A stretch of DNA of 15,750 bases from an uncultured Mycoplasmatota bacterium (lineage in GTDB: Bacteria; Bacillota_I; Bacilli_A; RF39; UBA660): the NCBI GenBank assembly GCA_948472605.1, contig CAOKUH010000024.1:1-15750 (forward strand), in the 5' to 3' direction. The translations under genes and the position numbers were made by a program. Of the stretch, positions 14,965 through 15,750 are shown in pieces. Position 1 is the first letter of the stretch, and the number at the start of each line of letters is the position of its first letter. The notes under the pieces are model-generated. The model had not been told where the DNA came from. It ran no database searches and was given only the letters and a program-made list of their open reading frames with translations.

Positions 14965-15655
14965 AGATGAATTTATAAAATATTTGAAAGAATTAAATAT
15001 AACTATAACAAATGAAAATTTACTAAAGTTAGAGCAATATAAAGAATTTTTAATTGAATATAATAAACATACAAATCTTACAGCTATTAAAGATGAAAAT
15101 AGTATTTATTTAAAACATTTTTATGATTCTTTAACAATTAATGAGTATATAAAAGAAAAAATGAATATCCTTGATATAGGAACAGGAGCAGGATTTCCAG
15201 GAATGGTACTTGCTATATTTAATCCAACAAGTCATTTTGTTTTATTAGATTCTAATAATAAAAAAACAACATTCTTAAAATTATTAAAAGAAAAACTGAA
15301 TTTACCAAATGTTGAAATAGTTAATATACGTGCTGAAGAATACGTTAGAAATAATTTTGAAACATTTGATATAGTAACATCAAGAGCTGTAGCAGAATTA
15401 AGAATACTTGCAGAATTGTCTATACCTGCTTTAAAAATAAATGGCTTATTTATTCCTTTGAAATCAAACGTTGAAAAAGAAGAAGAATTATTTAATAAAT
15501 CTTTAAAAGTATTAAATGGCAAAGTTATAACCAAAAAAGAATTTTATTTACCAATTGAAAATAGCAAAAGAACAATTTTAGTTATAGAACATTTCAAAAG
15601 TACAAATAATATCTATCCTCGTCATTATGATAAAATTATCAAAAAAAATTTATAA
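14957..15655 (+). CDS. rsmG: 16S rRNA (guanine527-N7)-methyltransferase RsmG (GidB)
   Basis: Methylates N7 of G527 in 16S rRNA using S-adenosylmethionine. Family landmarks: EYNKHTNLTAIKD (34-46), KHFYDSL (53-59), the SAM-binding glycine loop ILDIGTGAGFPG (71-82), the acidic Asp98 at the end of the second strand (FVLLDSN), RAEEY (125-129) and DIVTSRAVAELRILAEL (138-154). 232 aa, close to the B. subtilis 239. The ATG overlaps the last codons of mnmG and is preceded by AAGGA inside that gene, so translation is coupled. It is the last gene of the unit. In B. subtilis, noc, soj and spo0J follow; here a terminator follows and the window ends. Confidence 0.95.
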   Translation: MTKDEFIKYLKELNITITNENLLKLEQYKEFLIEYNKHTNLTAIKDENSIYLKHFYDSLTINEYIKEKMNILDIGTGAGFPGMVLAIFNPTSHFVLLDSNNKKTTFLKLLKEKLNLPNVEIVNIRAEEYVRNNFETFDIVTSRAVAELRILAELSIPALKINGLFIPLKSNVEKEEELFNKSLKVLNGKVITKKEFYLPIENSKRTILVIEHFKSTNNIYPRHYDKIIKKNL

Positions 15656-15680
15656 AACTACAAAATAGCGTAGTTTTTTT
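15654..15680 (+). terminator. Terminator of mnmE-mnmG-rsmG
   Basis: AAAACTAC (15654-15661) pairs perfectly with GTAGTTTT (15670-15677), with an 8-base loop and further Ts to 15680. The stem starts within the rsmG stop codon. The remaining ~70 bases of the window show only a TATAAT at 15696-15701 without a convincing -35, and no gene. Confidence 0.8.
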
Positions 15681-15750
15681 AACTTGTAAAAGAAGTATAA
15701 TCTCAACTTAAACACTTTTTAGAAAGTAAAAACTCCCTAAGCCTCTATTT

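Noticed and set aside
1..15750. Mycoplasma-type genetic code (TGA = Trp)
   Set aside because: TGA ends recF and rnpA at ATGA junctions, and Trp positions in the conserved proteins use TGG.
1..15750. CRISPR arrays, insertion sequences, prophage or tRNA/rRNA genes
   Set aside because: No regularly spaced repeats, transposase-like proteins, terminal inverted repeats or tRNA-like sequences were seen; the window is packed with housekeeping genes in conserved order.

Overview
This window is the chromosomal replication origin neighbourhood of a low-G+C Gram-positive bacterium. The gene order (gyrA-gyrB-recF-dnaN-dnaA, then the origin, then rpmH-rnpA-yidC-jag-mnmE-mnmG-rsmG) is the conserved Bacillota oriC layout. 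The DNA is very A+T rich by eye, and the proteins are rich in Lys, Ile and Asn. TGA is a real stop here: recF and rnpA both end on TGA inside ATGA overlaps with the next gene. Tryptophan is encoded by TGG, so this is not a code-4 Mycoplasma or Spiroplasma. A ComK-family protein in the cluster points to the Bacilli side. My best guess is an uncultured or gut Bacilli lineage of the RF39 or Erysipelotrichales-like kind; this is inference, not proof.

Left arm (minus strand, read from the origin leftwards): dnaA, then a short origin half with DnaA boxes, dnaN, a terminator, a monocistronic comK-like gene, then a promoter with a 5'-end hairpin driving recF-gyrB-gyrA. These last three genes are tightly coupled, with an ATGA overlap and an 11-base gap. 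A palindrome matching parS, which also has the form of a terminator, follows gyrA. The outermost ~75 bases hold a promoter-like element and an open frame running off the edge.

Origin: about 530 bases separate dnaA from rpmH. They contain three perfect TTATCCACA boxes in one orientation, several weaker boxes, the dnaA promoter, a very A+T-rich stretch and the rpmH promoter. A second cluster of boxes lies between dnaA and dnaN, so the origin looks bipartite as in Bacillus subtilis.

Right arm (plus strand): rpmH (42 aa), a terminator, rnpA-yidC-jag (overlapping or nearly so), a terminator, then mnmE-mnmG-rsmG, closed by a terminator. All complete genes point away from the origin, so all are co-directional with replication forks leaving it.

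Together the genes cover initiation (DnaA), the sliding clamp (DnaN), recombination repair (RecF), supercoiling (gyrase), ribosome and tRNA maturation (L34, RNase P protein, MnmE/MnmG, RsmG), membrane insertion (YidC) and an RNA-binding partner (Jag/KhpB). The unexpected gene is comK: B. subtilis has small genes (rlbA/yaaA and remA) around recF, and here a competence-regulator homologue with a short C-terminus sits between dnaN and recF instead. I saw no CRISPR array, tRNA, rRNA or insertion sequence, and no evidence of a wholly new system.
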